NCBI GenBank assembly: GCA_009837285.1
Contig: VXTU01000054.1
Coordinates: 1 to 39,117 of the forward strand
DNA length: 39,117 bases
From: Chloroflexota bacterium
GTDB taxonomy: Bacteria > Chloroflexota > Dehalococcoidia > UBA2979
Reading direction: 5' to 3'
The position numbers were made by a program, and so were the translations under genes. The notes under the pieces were generated by a model. That model had not been told where the DNA came from. It was given only the letters and a program-made list of their open reading frames with translations, and did not search any database. Of the stretch, positions 10,671 to 17,712 are shown one piece after another (positions within the stretch are counted from its first letter, which is position 1; each line of letters starts with the position of its first letter).

Positions 10671-10730
10671 GCCCCGTTGCTCCCCGGCCGAATGCCGCTG
10701 CGTCCGACGACTATGAGGCGGGCGGAGCCG

Positions 10731-11135
10731 TTAGCGGCGCGAGGGCCGCCCGGCGGGCACGCCGGAGACGCGTACGTGCTCGGAGGTGTAGGGCAGGAGG
10801 CCCATGTGGCGCGCGCGCTTCACCGCCTGCGCCAGCAGCCGCTGGCACTTGGCCGTGCATCCGACGCGACGGCGTCCCTCGATCTTGCCGCGGTCGTTGA
10901 GGTAGCGCCGCAGCAGGGTGACGTCCTTGTAGTCGATCACGCGCGTGCCGGGCGGGCAGAAGTCGCACGGCCGACGCCGACCGCCACCACCGCCCGGGCG
11001 CCGACCGCCACCGCGGCGGTCGCCGCGGTCGCCGCGGTCGCCGCGCGGCGGACGGTCGCCACGATCGAAGGAGCGCGCCGCGCCCTCGTCACGAGGCGCG
11101 GCGGCGGTGGGTTCCGGCGTCGGTTCGTTCGTCAC
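10731..11135 (-). CDS. rpsR: 30S ribosomal protein S18 with basic N-terminal extension
   Basis: Platform protein that binds 16S rRNA as a heterodimer with S6. 134 residues, against about 75-80 in most bacteria. The core from about residue 55 is orthodox (VIDYKDVTLLRRYLNDRGKI, RRVGCTAKCQRLLAQAVKRARHMGLLPYT) and is of the zinc-binding type with C57, C60, C93 and C97. The extra N-terminal 55 residues are Pro/Glu at the start, then Arg/Gly/Asp-rich with three RGD repeats (31-39) and a Gly/Arg run. The start is GTG at 11135 with GGGAGG about 5 bases upstream. It is the third gene of rpsF-ssb-rpsR. Confidence 0.95.
   Translation of the reverse strand: MTNEPTPEPTAAAPRDEGAARSFDRGDRPPRGDRGDRGDRRGGGRRPGGGGGRRRPCDFCPPGTRVIDYKDVTLLRRYLNDRGKIEGRRRVGCTAKCQRLLAQAVKRARHMGLLPYTSEHVRVSGVPAGRPSRR
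11019..11045 (-). repeat. Three perfect 9-bp repeats in rpsR (RGD x3)
   Basis: Three exact tandem copies of GTCGCCGCG (plus-strand reading) encode RGD-RGD-RGD at residues 31-39 of S18. This looks like recent slippage in the N-terminal extension. Confidence 0.85.
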
Positions 11136-11183
11136 AAGGTCCTCCCCCGCCCGCCGGTCCCCGCCGGGGGCATCCCTCTCAGG

Positions 11184-11603
11184 CTAGAACGGCAGGTCGT
11201 CGGGTTCGAGGTCGCCCTCGGCGTCCGCGCCCACGGCCATCGCCGGCGCGCCCTCGCGGCCGAACGGCGCGGCGTCGCGCTGGCCGCCGAGGAACTTGAC
11301 CTCCTCGGCGATGACTTCCGTGGTGTAGCGGGTGACGCCGTCCTGACCTTCCCAGGAGCGGGTGCGCAGGCGGCCCTCGACGTACACCTGGCGTCCCTTC
11401 GACAGGTACTGGCTGCAGATCTCCGCGAGTCTGTTCCAGGTCACGACCCGGAACCACTCGGTCTCGTCGCGTGCCTCGCCGTCGCGCGTGGTGTAGCGGC
11501 GGTTCGAGGCAACGCGGAACTCGGTGACCGCGCTGCCGTTGGCCGTGTAGCGCATTTCCGGGTCCGCACCCAGGTTCCCGATGATCATCACTTTGTTCAG
11601 CAT
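11184..11603 (-). CDS. ssb: Single-stranded DNA-binding protein
   Basis: Homotetrameric-type SSB for replication and repair, 139 residues. The OB fold begins [20 protein letters not shown] and contains [21 protein letters not shown] and [12 protein letters not shown]. The last residues EPDDLPF match the acidic C-terminal tip that recruits partner proteins. The linker is short. The ATG at 11603 has GGGGGA about 9 bases upstream; a frame open to 11999 upstream is the antisense-like shadow of rpsF and is rejected. It lies between rpsF and rpsR, the classic arrangement. Confidence 0.97.
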   Translation of the reverse strand: MLNKVMIIGNLGADPEMRYTANGSAVTEFRVASNRRYTTRDGEARDETEWFRVVTWNRLAEICSQYLSKGRQVYVEGRLRTRSWEGQDGVTRYTTEVIAEEVKFLGGQRDAAPFGREGAPAMAVGADAEGDLEPDDLPF

Positions 11604-11694
11604 GGCGCACTTCCCCCATGGTGCAGTGGGGAGCTTGCGATGTGCGTGTACTGTACCGCGCCCGCGTCCGCCGTGCGCGACCGGCGAGGGCGAA

Positions 11695-12387
11695 TCACTC
11701 GGTACCGGCGACGGCCGCCGGGGGCGCCTCGGTCGGCTCATCGGCCTCAGCCGGCGCTGCCTCTGCCTCCGCAGGCGCGTCGGCGTCCGGGGCCGGCGCC
11801 TCGGCCGCGGGTGTGTCCGCGGCTTCTGTCGGCTCATCAGCCTCGGGTGCCGGTGCCTCGGCGGTTGGCGTGTCGGCGGCTTCGGTCGAGGCCGAGGCGT
11901 CGGGGGCCGGTGCCTCGGCCGCGGGCGCATCACTTGCTTCGGCTGGCGCCTCGGCAGCGGGAGTCTCGCCTTCCCCGGCCGACTCGCCTGCCGGGGCATC
12001 CCCGTCCGGGGCGTCGGCCGGCGGCCGGTCGGCGAAGGAGGGGCGACCGCCGGCGGGGCGACGCATGTCGACCTCTTGCTCCGGCGGACCCTCGTAGCCC
12101 GGGATCACGCCGGAGATGAGCAGGTGGCGCAGGATGTCCTCGTTGATGTTGAGGGTGCGCTCGAACTCGGCGGTCCGGTCGCCCGACATGTTGAGGTGGG
12201 TGAGGACGTAGGTGCCTTCGAAGTGGTGACGGATGGGGTAGGCGAGCCGGCGCCGGCCCCAGTTGTCGACCATGGAGACGGAGCCGCCGCCGTCCTCGAT
12301 CAGCGCTCCGACCCGCTCGACCATGGCGTCAACGTCCTCGGCCGACAGACGAGGGCTGATCACGTACAGCAGTTCGTACTCGTTCAA
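11695..12387 (-). CDS. rpsF: 30S ribosomal protein S6 with long acidic repeat tail
   Basis: S6 binds 16S rRNA with S18. 230 residues against about 95-135 normally. The ferredoxin-like core (1 to about 105) starts [13 protein letters not shown] and contains [22 protein letters not shown]. The remaining 125 residues form an Ala/Pro/Glu/Asp-rich tail with three 19-residue tandem repeats at 150-206. The start is a TTG (complement of 12385-12387) with AAGGAG 4 bases upstream; the family N-terminus begins exactly there, and the upstream ATG at 12447 would add 20 unrelated Arg/Trp-rich residues. It is the first gene of rpsF-ssb-rpsR. Confidence 0.95.
   Translation of the reverse strand: MNEYELLYVISPRLSAEDVDAMVERVGALIEDGGGSVSMVDNWGRRRLAYPIRHHFEGTYVLTHLNMSGDRTAEFERTLNINEDILRHLLISGVIPGYEGPPEQEVDMRRPAGGRPSFADRPPADAPDGDAPAGESAGEGETPAAEAPAEASDAPAAEAPAPDASASTEAADTPTAEAPAPEADEPTEAADTPAAEAPAPDADAPAEAEAAPAEADEPTEAPPAAVAGTE
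11770..11940 (-). repeat. Three 57-bp tandem repeats in rpsF tail
   Basis: The motif GCCGG(C/T)GCCTCGGC recurs at 11792, 11849 and 11906, exactly 57 bases apart. Each unit encodes 19 residues: [38 protein letters not shown] and [19 protein letters not shown]. It is an in-frame minisatellite; partial copies continue toward the stop codon. Confidence 0.9.
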
Positions 12388-12426
12388 GCGTCTCCTTCGC
12401 CGGGCGGTCCAGCCCACGGGCCAGCA

Positions 12427-12462
12427 GCCCCACCGACTCCCTCGCATGCGCGAGTTCGGGGC
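12427..12462 (-). promoter_or_regulatory. Two-part hairpin in rpsF leader, candidate S6:S18 autoregulatory site
   Basis: In the leader, an outer GCCCC/GGGGC stem (12458-12462 with 12427-12431) encloses an inner ACTCGC/GCGAG..AGT stem capped by GCAT, with an asymmetric internal loop. Many bacteria control rpsF operons by an S6:S18-binding leader RNA with a stem and a CCG-containing internal loop. The position and general shape fit, but I could not align it to that motif, so the assignment is tentative. Confidence 0.3.
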
Positions 12463-12537
12463 CGTCTACGCAGCGGCCGCCGGCTCAGCGGCGACCGTAC
12501 CCACATCGATGATGGGCGCACCCCACGCGCGCAGGCA

Positions 12538-12565
12538 AGTATAAGTCGCCCCGATCGACGGGCAA
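12538..12565 (-). promoter_or_regulatory. Predicted rpsF operon promoter (TTGCCC-16-TATACT)
   Basis: On the minus strand -35 TTGCCC (12560-12565), a 16-base spacer and a strong -10 TATACT (12538-12543) lie just past the upstream retropepsin-like gene. The implied rpsF leader is about 140 bases. Confidence 0.6.
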
Positions 12566-12576
12566 CCCTCGCCGCG

Positions 12577-12948
12577 CTATGCCGCAGACTCGATGGCTAC
12601 GCGCCCGCCCGGCTCCACATCGACGCACAGGCTGTGTCCTGCGAGGAGCGCCATGCCGACGAGCGGCGCAGCGTCCGACACGTAGGTAACCACTCGCCGG
12701 GGACGGCCGTCCCAGAGCACCGTAACGGCGTAGCTGTCGAGAGCCGCTTCGCTGCCGTCCGCCAGCTGCACAGAATTCAGACCGACGAACGCAAGATCCA
12801 ACTCAGCGACGACCCTCGGAGGCAGGGTAAGGAACCGGTCGAACCCCGTGTCCACCACCGCCTCGACCTCCAGGGTGCGTCCCGAGGGGCCGCGAAGCGA
12901 AAGGACGACCACCGCCTGGGAGGCGGCGTTCACAGCGCCCTCGATCAT
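12577..12948 (-). CDS. Retropepsin-like clan AA aspartic protease domain protein
   Basis: 123 residues with a single aspartic protease-like domain. The catalytic-type motif VVDTGFDRFLTLP (D33-T34-G35) is followed by a hydrophobic ILG-like segment LVGMALLAGHSLCVDV. Such single-domain proteins would act as dimers, like retropepsins. No signal peptide is seen, so a cytoplasmic location is likely. Its ATG overlaps the TGA of the 90-residue partner gene (ATGA), so the two are translationally coupled. This pairing recurs in several bacterial groups to my knowledge, but the biological target is unknown. It is the last gene before the rpsF promoter. Confidence 0.75.
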   Translation of the reverse strand: MIEGAVNAASQAVVVLSLRGPSGRTLEVEAVVDTGFDRFLTLPPRVVAELDLAFVGLNSVQLADGSEAALDSYAVTVLWDGRPRRVVTYVSDAAPLVGMALLAGHSLCVDVEPGGRVAIESAA

Positions 12949-13217
12949 CGGCTCCTCTGAGGGGCGCCACCCCCAATGCTGGCAACTACCCGATAGCCAA
13001 TCCTCAGCAGCCAGACGTCGATCGCGTCGGGCTGTTGGGAGCGCAGGCGGTCTGCGGCAGACAGTTCACTCTCGCCCATCGCCCAGTCCCCACTCGCCAC
13101 ATCGATGGCAACGAAAGCTCCGTCGTGGACATCTTCCACGAGCGAACGGATGTCGCGTTCGTAGATCTCGTCGCCGAGTCGGGCCGTTTCCTCGGCGGAC
13201 CGCCGCGTGGTCGTCAT
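12945..13217 (-). CDS. Small conserved partner of the retropepsin-like gene
   Basis: 90 residues starting MTTTRRSAEETARLGDEIYE and ending in a basic segment. It contains FVAIDVASGDWAMGESELSAADRL and the Trp-Leu-Leu-Arg-Ile-Gly-Tyr-Arg motif. It has no Cys, membrane helix or known catalytic motif. The ATG at 13217 has GGAG 6 bases upstream and matches the start I recall for this family; a GTG at 13244 would add nine residues. It overlaps the downstream protease gene by 4 bases and lies 30 bases after glyA. It could be a substrate, inhibitor or antitoxin-like partner of the protease, but nothing in the sequence decides this. Confidence 0.7.
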   Translation of the reverse strand: MTTTRRSAEETARLGDEIYERDIRSLVEDVHDGAFVAIDVASGDWAMGESELSAADRLRSQQPDAIDVWLLRIGYRVVASIGGGAPQRSR

Positions 13218-13247
13218 AGGCTTCTCCGACTCCGCTCGGTGCACGCC

Positions 13248-14516
13248 CTACGCGGATGGCACCCCCGGCGCCGGGAACGCGTCGCACAGCTCCAGCACCT
13301 CGGCGCGCGCGCCCGCCGCGACGTCGTCGTCCTCGGGCGCGTCGAGGACGCGCGCGATCAGCTGGCCCACACGGCGGATCTCGTCCGACTCGAGCCCGCG
13401 CGAGGTGAGCGCGGGCGTGCCGATGCGGACACCCGACGCAGTCGCGGGCGGCAGCTCGTCGTACGGGATCGCGTTCTTGTTCACGACGATGCCGGCGCGG
13501 GCCAGCGCGTCCTCCGCGCTCTGCCCGGTCAGCCCCTTCGGCGTCACATCAACGAGCAGGAGGTGGTTGTCCGTGCCACCGCTCACCACGCGCAACCCGG
13601 CGTCGACGAGCGTCTCGCCGAGCACACGGGCGTTCTCGACCGTCTGCTGCGAGTAGGCCCGGAACGCCTCGGTGGACGCCTCGGCGAGCGCGACCGCCTT
13701 CCCGGCGACGACGTGCATCAGCGGGCCGCCCTGCGCGACGGGGAAGACGCCGCGATCCACCTGGCGGGCGTGGTCGGCGTCGCAGAGCACCAGGCCGCCG
13801 CGCGGGCCGCGCAGCGTCTTGTGCGTCGAGCTGGTGATGAGCTGGGCGTGACCCACCGGGGTGGGGTGGACGCCCGCGGCGACGAGCCCCGCGATATGCG
13901 CCATGTCGGCCATCAGCAGCGCGCCGATGCTGTCGGCGATCTCGCGGGCGCGCACGAAGTCGATGAGCCGCGGGTACGCGGTAGCGCCGGTGACGATGAC
14001 CTTGGGGTGGTGCTCCTCCGCGAGGCGCGCCATCTCCTCGTAGTCGATGGTCTCGCTCTCGCGGTCGACGCCGTACGAGACGAACTCGAAGAGGCGGCCG
14101 CTGAAGTTGACGTGGCTGCCGTGCGTGAGATGGCCGCCCTGGTCGAGGCGCATGCCCATGACGGTGTCGCCGGGCTTGAGCACCGCGAAGTAGACGGCCA
14201 TGTTGGCCTGCGCGCCCGAGTGTGGCTGCACGTTGGCGTGGTCGGCGCCGAACAGCGTCTGGGCGCGCTCGATCGCCAGCGTCTCGACCTCGTCGACAAA
14301 GTCGCAGCCGCCGTAGTAGCGGCGGCCGGGGAGTCCTTCGGCGTACTTGTTGGTGAGCACGCTGCCGACGGCTTCGATGACCGCAGCGGACGTAAAGTTC
14401 TCCGAGGCGATCATCTCCAGCGTCGTCCGCTGTCGATCCTCCTCGCGCGCGATCGACGCGGCTACCGCCGGGTCAACGTCGGCGAGTGCCGCGCCCAAGT
14501 CCGCCACCATGCTCAT
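13248..14516 (-). CDS. glyA: Serine hydroxymethyltransferase
   Basis: PLP enzyme interconverting serine and glycine while charging tetrahydrofolate, the main source of one-carbon units. 422 residues, normal length. The PLP lysine is K233 in [13 protein letters not shown], with [11 protein letters not shown] near the start and [15 protein letters not shown], both family hallmarks. The reading frame extends far upstream as a shadow of the sugar-kinase gene; the true start is the ATG at 14516 with GAGGGG about 5 bases upstream. It supplies 10-formyl-THF precursors used by PurH encoded elsewhere in this window. Confidence 0.97.
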   Translation of the reverse strand: MSMVADLGAALADVDPAVAASIAREEDRQRTTLEMIASENFTSAAVIEAVGSVLTNKYAEGLPGRRYYGGCDFVDEVETLAIERAQTLFGADHANVQPHSGAQANMAVYFAVLKPGDTVMGMRLDQGGHLTHGSHVNFSGRLFEFVSYGVDRESETIDYEEMARLAEEHHPKVIVTGATAYPRLIDFVRAREIADSIGALLMADMAHIAGLVAAGVHPTPVGHAQLITSSTHKTLRGPRGGLVLCDADHARQVDRGVFPVAQGGPLMHVVAGKAVALAEASTEAFRAYSQQTVENARVLGETLVDAGLRVVSGGTDNHLLLVDVTPKGLTGQSAEDALARAGIVVNKNAIPYDELPPATASGVRIGTPALTSRGLESDEIRRVGQLIARVLDAPEDDDVAAGARAEVLELCDAFPAPGVPSA

Positions 14517-14611
14517 GTCTGCCCCTCGCACCACCCCGCGCGTCTGCTCATTCCACCCTAGCACGGGGGCCCGCTCTGCCCGCCAGCGTCGCGACGCACC
14601 TGGCGGCGGCG

Positions 14612-15571
14612 TCAGACCGCCACTGGCGGCCCCACCTCCTCGACGCGCACGCGCCTCTCCAGCCGGTGCGTGTCGGCCGCGGTGCACAGCGCCGTGCCCG
14701 GCGTCAGGCAGACGGCCGCGCCGGCCGCCGTCGCGGTCACCAGCGCCTCGGACCAACCGTGGTTGCGCACGAGCGAGAAGAGCAGTCCGGCGAGGAAGGC
14801 GTCGCCGGCGCCGACGGCCGAGTTGACCTCCACGGACGGCGCCGGGACGCGGAAGTCGCCGTTGGAGGTAGACGCGACGCAGCCTTCGCTCCCCCGCGTG
14901 ATCACCACGTGCTCCACGCCCCACGACCGCAGCATGCGCGCTGCGTCGAGCGCGCCGTCGGGACCGTCGATCGTGCTGCCGAGCAGCCGTCCGGCCTCGT
15001 GCGCGTTGAGCTTGAGCAGGTTCGGGGCCGCGCCGGCGGCGAGCACCTGCGCGACGATCTGGCCGTCGGCGTCGAGCGCGGTCTTCGCGCGTCGCTCCGC
15101 CGCAATGCCGAGCAGGTCCACGTACAGGCCCGCGTCGGTACCGGGCGGGATGGAGCCGGCGAGCACGAGCCACGTCTCGATGCGCGGGCGCAGCCTGCGG
15201 GCGATGCTCGACCGCAGCTGCGTGATCGCGTGCTCGGTCACCCGCGGGCCGGGCGCGGCGAGCACCGTGTGCACGTGGCTGGACGTGTCGAGGATGGTGA
15301 TGTTGGTGCGGGTCTCGCCCGGTACGAACATGAACTCGCAGCCGATTCCGGCGTCGAGCAGGGAGTCCTCGATCACTCTCCCCATGTCGCCGGGGGCGAA
15401 GCCGCACGCGAGCGGCTCGTAGCCGAGTTCCTTGAGCACGCGGGCGACGTTGATGCCCTTTCCGCCCACATCCCAGCGGTTCGAGGCGACACGGTTCGTG
15501 TCACCCTCGACGAGTGCGTCGATTTCGATGGTCTGATCGATCGCGGGGTTGAGCGTGACGGTGACGATCAC
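14612..15571 (-). CDS. PfkB-family sugar-phosphate kinase (1-phosphofructokinase/tagatose-6-phosphate kinase type)
   Basis: Ribokinase-fold kinase, 319 residues. The start [18 protein letters not shown], the GGKGINVAR motif (36-44) and the anion-hole/catalytic GAGD (254-257, D257 as base) are typical of the FruK/LacC/PfkB subgroup that phosphorylates fructose-1-P, fructose-6-P or tagatose-6-P. The exact substrate cannot be told from sequence. No PTS genes are near, so a role in glycolysis as a minor phosphofructokinase is as plausible as fructose use. The start is GTG at 15571 with GGGAGG 5 bases upstream. It lies between comF and glyA. Confidence 0.88.
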   Translation of the reverse strand: MIVTVTLNPAIDQTIEIDALVEGDTNRVASNRWDVGGKGINVARVLKELGYEPLACGFAPGDMGRVIEDSLLDAGIGCEFMFVPGETRTNITILDTSSHVHTVLAAPGPRVTEHAITQLRSSIARRLRPRIETWLVLAGSIPPGTDAGLYVDLLGIAAERRAKTALDADGQIVAQVLAAGAAPNLLKLNAHEAGRLLGSTIDGPDGALDAARMLRSWGVEHVVITRGSEGCVASTSNGDFRVPAPSVEVNSAVGAGDAFLAGLLFSLVRNHGWSEALVTATAAGAAVCLTPGTALCTAADTHRLERRVRVEEVGPPVAV

Positions 15572-15645
15572 AGGAGCCTCCCGCCGGTGCCCCGTTCAAT
15601 CGATTCTAGGTCCACGCGCCGGGCGCTTACCAGCCCTCACGCCTG

Positions 15646-16377
15646 CTAGTCCTCGCGCGCGACGGCCAGCGCGTAGACGCGCTCGGCCCCAGCGTCGAGT
15701 AGCGCCCGCGCCGCCGCCCCGAGCGTTGCGCCTGTCGTGGCGACGTCGTCGACGAGCAGGATGGAGGGCGGCGGCGCGGCGCGCACCTCGAACGCACCGG
15801 CCATGTTGCGCCGGCGGCGGTCTATACCGAGGGAAGTCTGCGCCCCCGTCGCCCGCGCGCGGCGGAGCAGGCCGTCGCGCAGCGGCACGTCCAGTTCGTC
15901 CGCCACGGTCGCGGCGAGCAGCCGCGCCTGGTCGAACCCCCGCTTGCGGCGTCGTGCGCCGTGGAGCGGAACCGGCACCACCGCGTCGAGCCGCCACCAT
16001 CGGGGCACGACGCGCGCCGAGGCGCGCCCGAGGGGGTCGAGGAGCGCGCTCACCCCTCGGAACTTCGCCTCGATCACCGCGCGCCGGGCCTTCCCGACGA
16101 AGCGGTACGGCGTGCGGAGACCCTCGAACGGCAGCGGGTCGGCTGCGCACCGCGAGCACGCCCCGTCGCGTCTCCGCGCCTCGCGTGGCTGGCTGGCAGT
16201 GGGGAGCCAGCAGCGCGGGCAGCGAGGCGGGTCGGCGACCGGAAGGGCGTCGAGGCACTCCTCGTGGAGGGCCGCGCCGAAGCGGCCGCAGACGATACAG
16301 CGCTGCGGCAGGAGTGCGTCGCCAAGCCCCTTGCGGAGGACTGGAGCGAGCGTGCTCGCGGTGTCCCGCAGCCTCAT
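15646..16377 (-). CDS. comF: ComF family protein (phosphoribosyltransferase-like)
   Basis: 243 residues. An N-terminal zinc-ribbon region has CIVC (27-30), C41, CPRC (53-56) and CSRC (74-77). It is followed by a type I PRTase domain with the PRPP loop ILLVDDVATTGATL (206-219) and RKRGFDQARLLA. In transformable bacteria ComF helps take up single-stranded DNA in the cytoplasm; in many others the role is unknown. The ATG at 16377 fits the family start; an upstream extension to 16518 would run into moaDE on the other strand. It is divergent from moaDE and heads a minus-strand run with the sugar kinase and glyA. No other competence gene is in the window. Confidence 0.9.
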   Translation of the reverse strand: MRLRDTASTLAPVLRKGLGDALLPQRCIVCGRFGAALHEECLDALPVADPPRCPRCWLPTASQPREARRRDGACSRCAADPLPFEGLRTPYRFVGKARRAVIEAKFRGVSALLDPLGRASARVVPRWWRLDAVVPVPLHGARRRKRGFDQARLLAATVADELDVPLRDGLLRRARATGAQTSLGIDRRRRNMAGAFEVRAAPPPSILLVDDVATTGATLGAAARALLDAGAERVYALAVARED

Positions 16378-16414
16378 CGTGCCCGACTCCGCCCGGTGTG
16401 CCCCTCGGACGGCC

Positions 16415-16437
16415 CGCCCGGCGGCCGGGCGTATACT
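16415..16437 (+). promoter_or_regulatory. moaDE -10 box with abutting inverted repeat
   Basis: A strong -10 TATACT (16432-16437) lies about 54 bases before the moaDE start. Immediately upstream is a 17-base inverted repeat CGCCCGG-CGG-CCGGGCG (16415-16431), exactly where the promoter spacer would be. No good -35 is seen. A GC palindrome in this position could be an operator for an activator or repressor, but GC richness makes chance plausible. The complementary strand also reads TATACG toward comF. Confidence 0.4.
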
Positions 16438-16490
16438 GACGGGTGCGGCTCCGACCCGGTGGGTGTCGCCGAAACCGAGGAAGCAGCTTC

Positions 16491-17213
16491 GTGCAGGTAC
16501 GGATCCGGCTCTTCGCACAGCTCCGCGAACTCATGGGCGGCGACCTCCAGGAGGACGTCGCCGGCAACCGCATCACGGTCGCCGAGCTGCACCGCCACCT
16601 CGAACGCACCCATCCCGCGCTCGAGCCCTACCTGCCCACCCTCGCCGTCGCCATCAACGAGGAGTACTGCCTTGACGCGGCTACCGAGATTGGCCCGGGC
16701 GACGAGGTCGCGCTGATCCAGCCCATCTCCGGCGGCGCCGAGGCTGCACCCGCGCCTCGCTACCTGATCACCGAGGCGCCCCTCGACCGCGACGCACTCC
16801 GTGAACTCGTCGCGACCGACGCCAGCGGCGCCGTCGTGCTGTTCGAGGGCGTCGTCCGTGATCACCACGAAGGCCGCGCGGTCGCCCGGCTCGAGTATGA
16901 GGCGTACGCGCCGATGGCCGAGCGGCAGATGGCGACCGTCGGGGACGAGGTGCTGGCGGAGTACGCCGACCGCGAGGTGCACCAGATCGCCGCCCACCAC
17001 CGCATCGGGATGCTGGAGATCGGCGACGTCTCGCTCCTCGTGGCCGTCTCCGCGGCGCACCGCGGCGACGCCTTCGAGGCTGCTCTCCGCGCCGTCGACC
17101 GCATCAAGGAGACGGTGCCGGTCTGGAAGCGCGAGCACGGCGTGGACGGGTCGATGTGGCAGGAGGGCGTGAGCCCCCGGCCCGAGGGAGCGGAGCACCT
17201 CGCCGGCGCGTAG
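16491..17213 (+). CDS. moaDE: MoaD-MoaE fusion, molybdopterin synthase
   Basis: Both subunits of molybdopterin synthase in one 240-residue chain. Residues 1-82 are a MoaD ubiquitin-like domain starting QVRIRLFAQLREL and ending PISGG (79-82 region, Gly81-Gly82). Residues about 91-240 are a full MoaE with VLFEGVVRDHHEGR and the catalytic-lysine region RIKETVPVWKREH (K206, K213). MoaD needs a free Gly-Gly end to carry the sulfur, so the chain is probably cleaved after Gly82, as described for mycobacterial MoaX. The start is GTG at 16491 with GAGGA about 9 bases upstream. It is the only plus-strand gene in the window, and its stop is 5 bases from that of the opposing gene. Confidence 0.93.
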   Translation: MQVRIRLFAQLRELMGGDLQEDVAGNRITVAELHRHLERTHPALEPYLPTLAVAINEEYCLDAATEIGPGDEVALIQPISGGAEAAPAPRYLITEAPLDRDALRELVATDASGAVVLFEGVVRDHHEGRAVARLEYEAYAPMAERQMATVGDEVLAEYADREVHQIAAHHRIGMLEIGDVSLLVAVSAAHRGDAFEAALRAVDRIKETVPVWKREHGVDGSMWQEGVSPRPEGAEHLAGA

Positions 17214-17218
17214 GGGAG

Positions 17219-17641
17219 CTATCCGACCTGCCCGGCGATGACCCCGGCGGCGATACCGACGGCCGCGAGCATGAGCCCAAAGCCGGTGGCCATCATCACC
17301 CCGAGCTTGACGACCAGCCTCGATTCCAGGCTGTCGACCTTCTGGTCCAGGAGATCGATCTTGTAGTCCAACCGTTTGATCTCGCCGGTGAGCTTGTGGT
17401 CGAGCGCCCGAATCTCGCCCGTGAGCCTATGGTCGAGTTCCTGAATCGCGCTCGTGAGCTTGTGATCGAGCTGCGCGATCTTCAGCTCGATCTCCGCGAC
17501 CGCACGGTCCAGGTCGAGTTTCGTCACCAGGTCGTCCGCGCGCGCCGCCATCTGTGTTGCGAGGAGAGTCGATTGTTCCTCGGTGAAGCCGGCCGCGCGC
17601 AGCTCCTGCGAGATGCTGATTGGGTCTGATGCCATCGCCAC
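17219..17641 (-). CDS. DUF1640-like coiled-coil protein with C-terminal membrane anchor
   Basis: 140 residues. The N-terminal part (GFTEEQSTLLATQMAARADDLVTKLDLD, about 18-45) resembles bacterial DUF1640/CCDC90-type proteins. Residues 58-101 are four 11-residue repeats beginning LDHKLT, an uninterrupted hendecad coiled coil. A membrane helix at about 113-135 (MMATGFGLMLAAVGIAAGV) ends the protein, so it is a tail-anchored trimer- or tetramer-like rod facing the cytoplasm. Function is unknown. The start is GTG at 17641 with GAGG 6 bases upstream; ATG at 17635 is an alternative. It lies 71 bases downstream of the tandem AAA+ gene and converges on moaDE. Confidence 0.75.
   Translation of the reverse strand: MAMASDPISISQELRAAGFTEEQSTLLATQMAARADDLVTKLDLDRAVAEIELKIAQLDHKLTSAIQELDHRLTGEIRALDHKLTGEIKRLDYKIDLLDQKVDSLESRLVVKLGVMMATGFGLMLAAVGIAAGVIAGQVG
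17339..17470 (-). repeat. Four 33-bp repeats encoding an 11-residue coiled-coil period
   Basis: GTGAGC motifs recur at 17388, 17421 and 17454, exactly 33 bases apart. They encode LDHKLTSAIQE, LDHRLTGEIRA, LDHKLTGEIKR and the divergent LDYKIDLLDQK. Confidence 0.85.
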
Positions 17642-17712
17642 GAGTCGCCTCGCCGCCTTCCCCGTGGGAGCGGGTGCGGCGACACCGTAGCACAGTTACG
17701 TCATCACGTTAC

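Noticed and set aside
11604-11999. Upstream extension of the ssb frame
   Set aside because: It reads an Arg/Pro-rich translation of the rpsF tail in another frame; SSB begins exactly at the ATG at 11603 with a good ribosome-binding site.
14517-15407. Upstream extension of glyA
   Set aside because: It is the out-of-frame translation of the PfkB kinase gene, which is intact in its own frame.
16438-16490. Possible molybdenum-cofactor riboswitch in the moaDE leader
   Set aside because: The leader is only about 50 bases, far too short for that riboswitch, and shows no matching structure.
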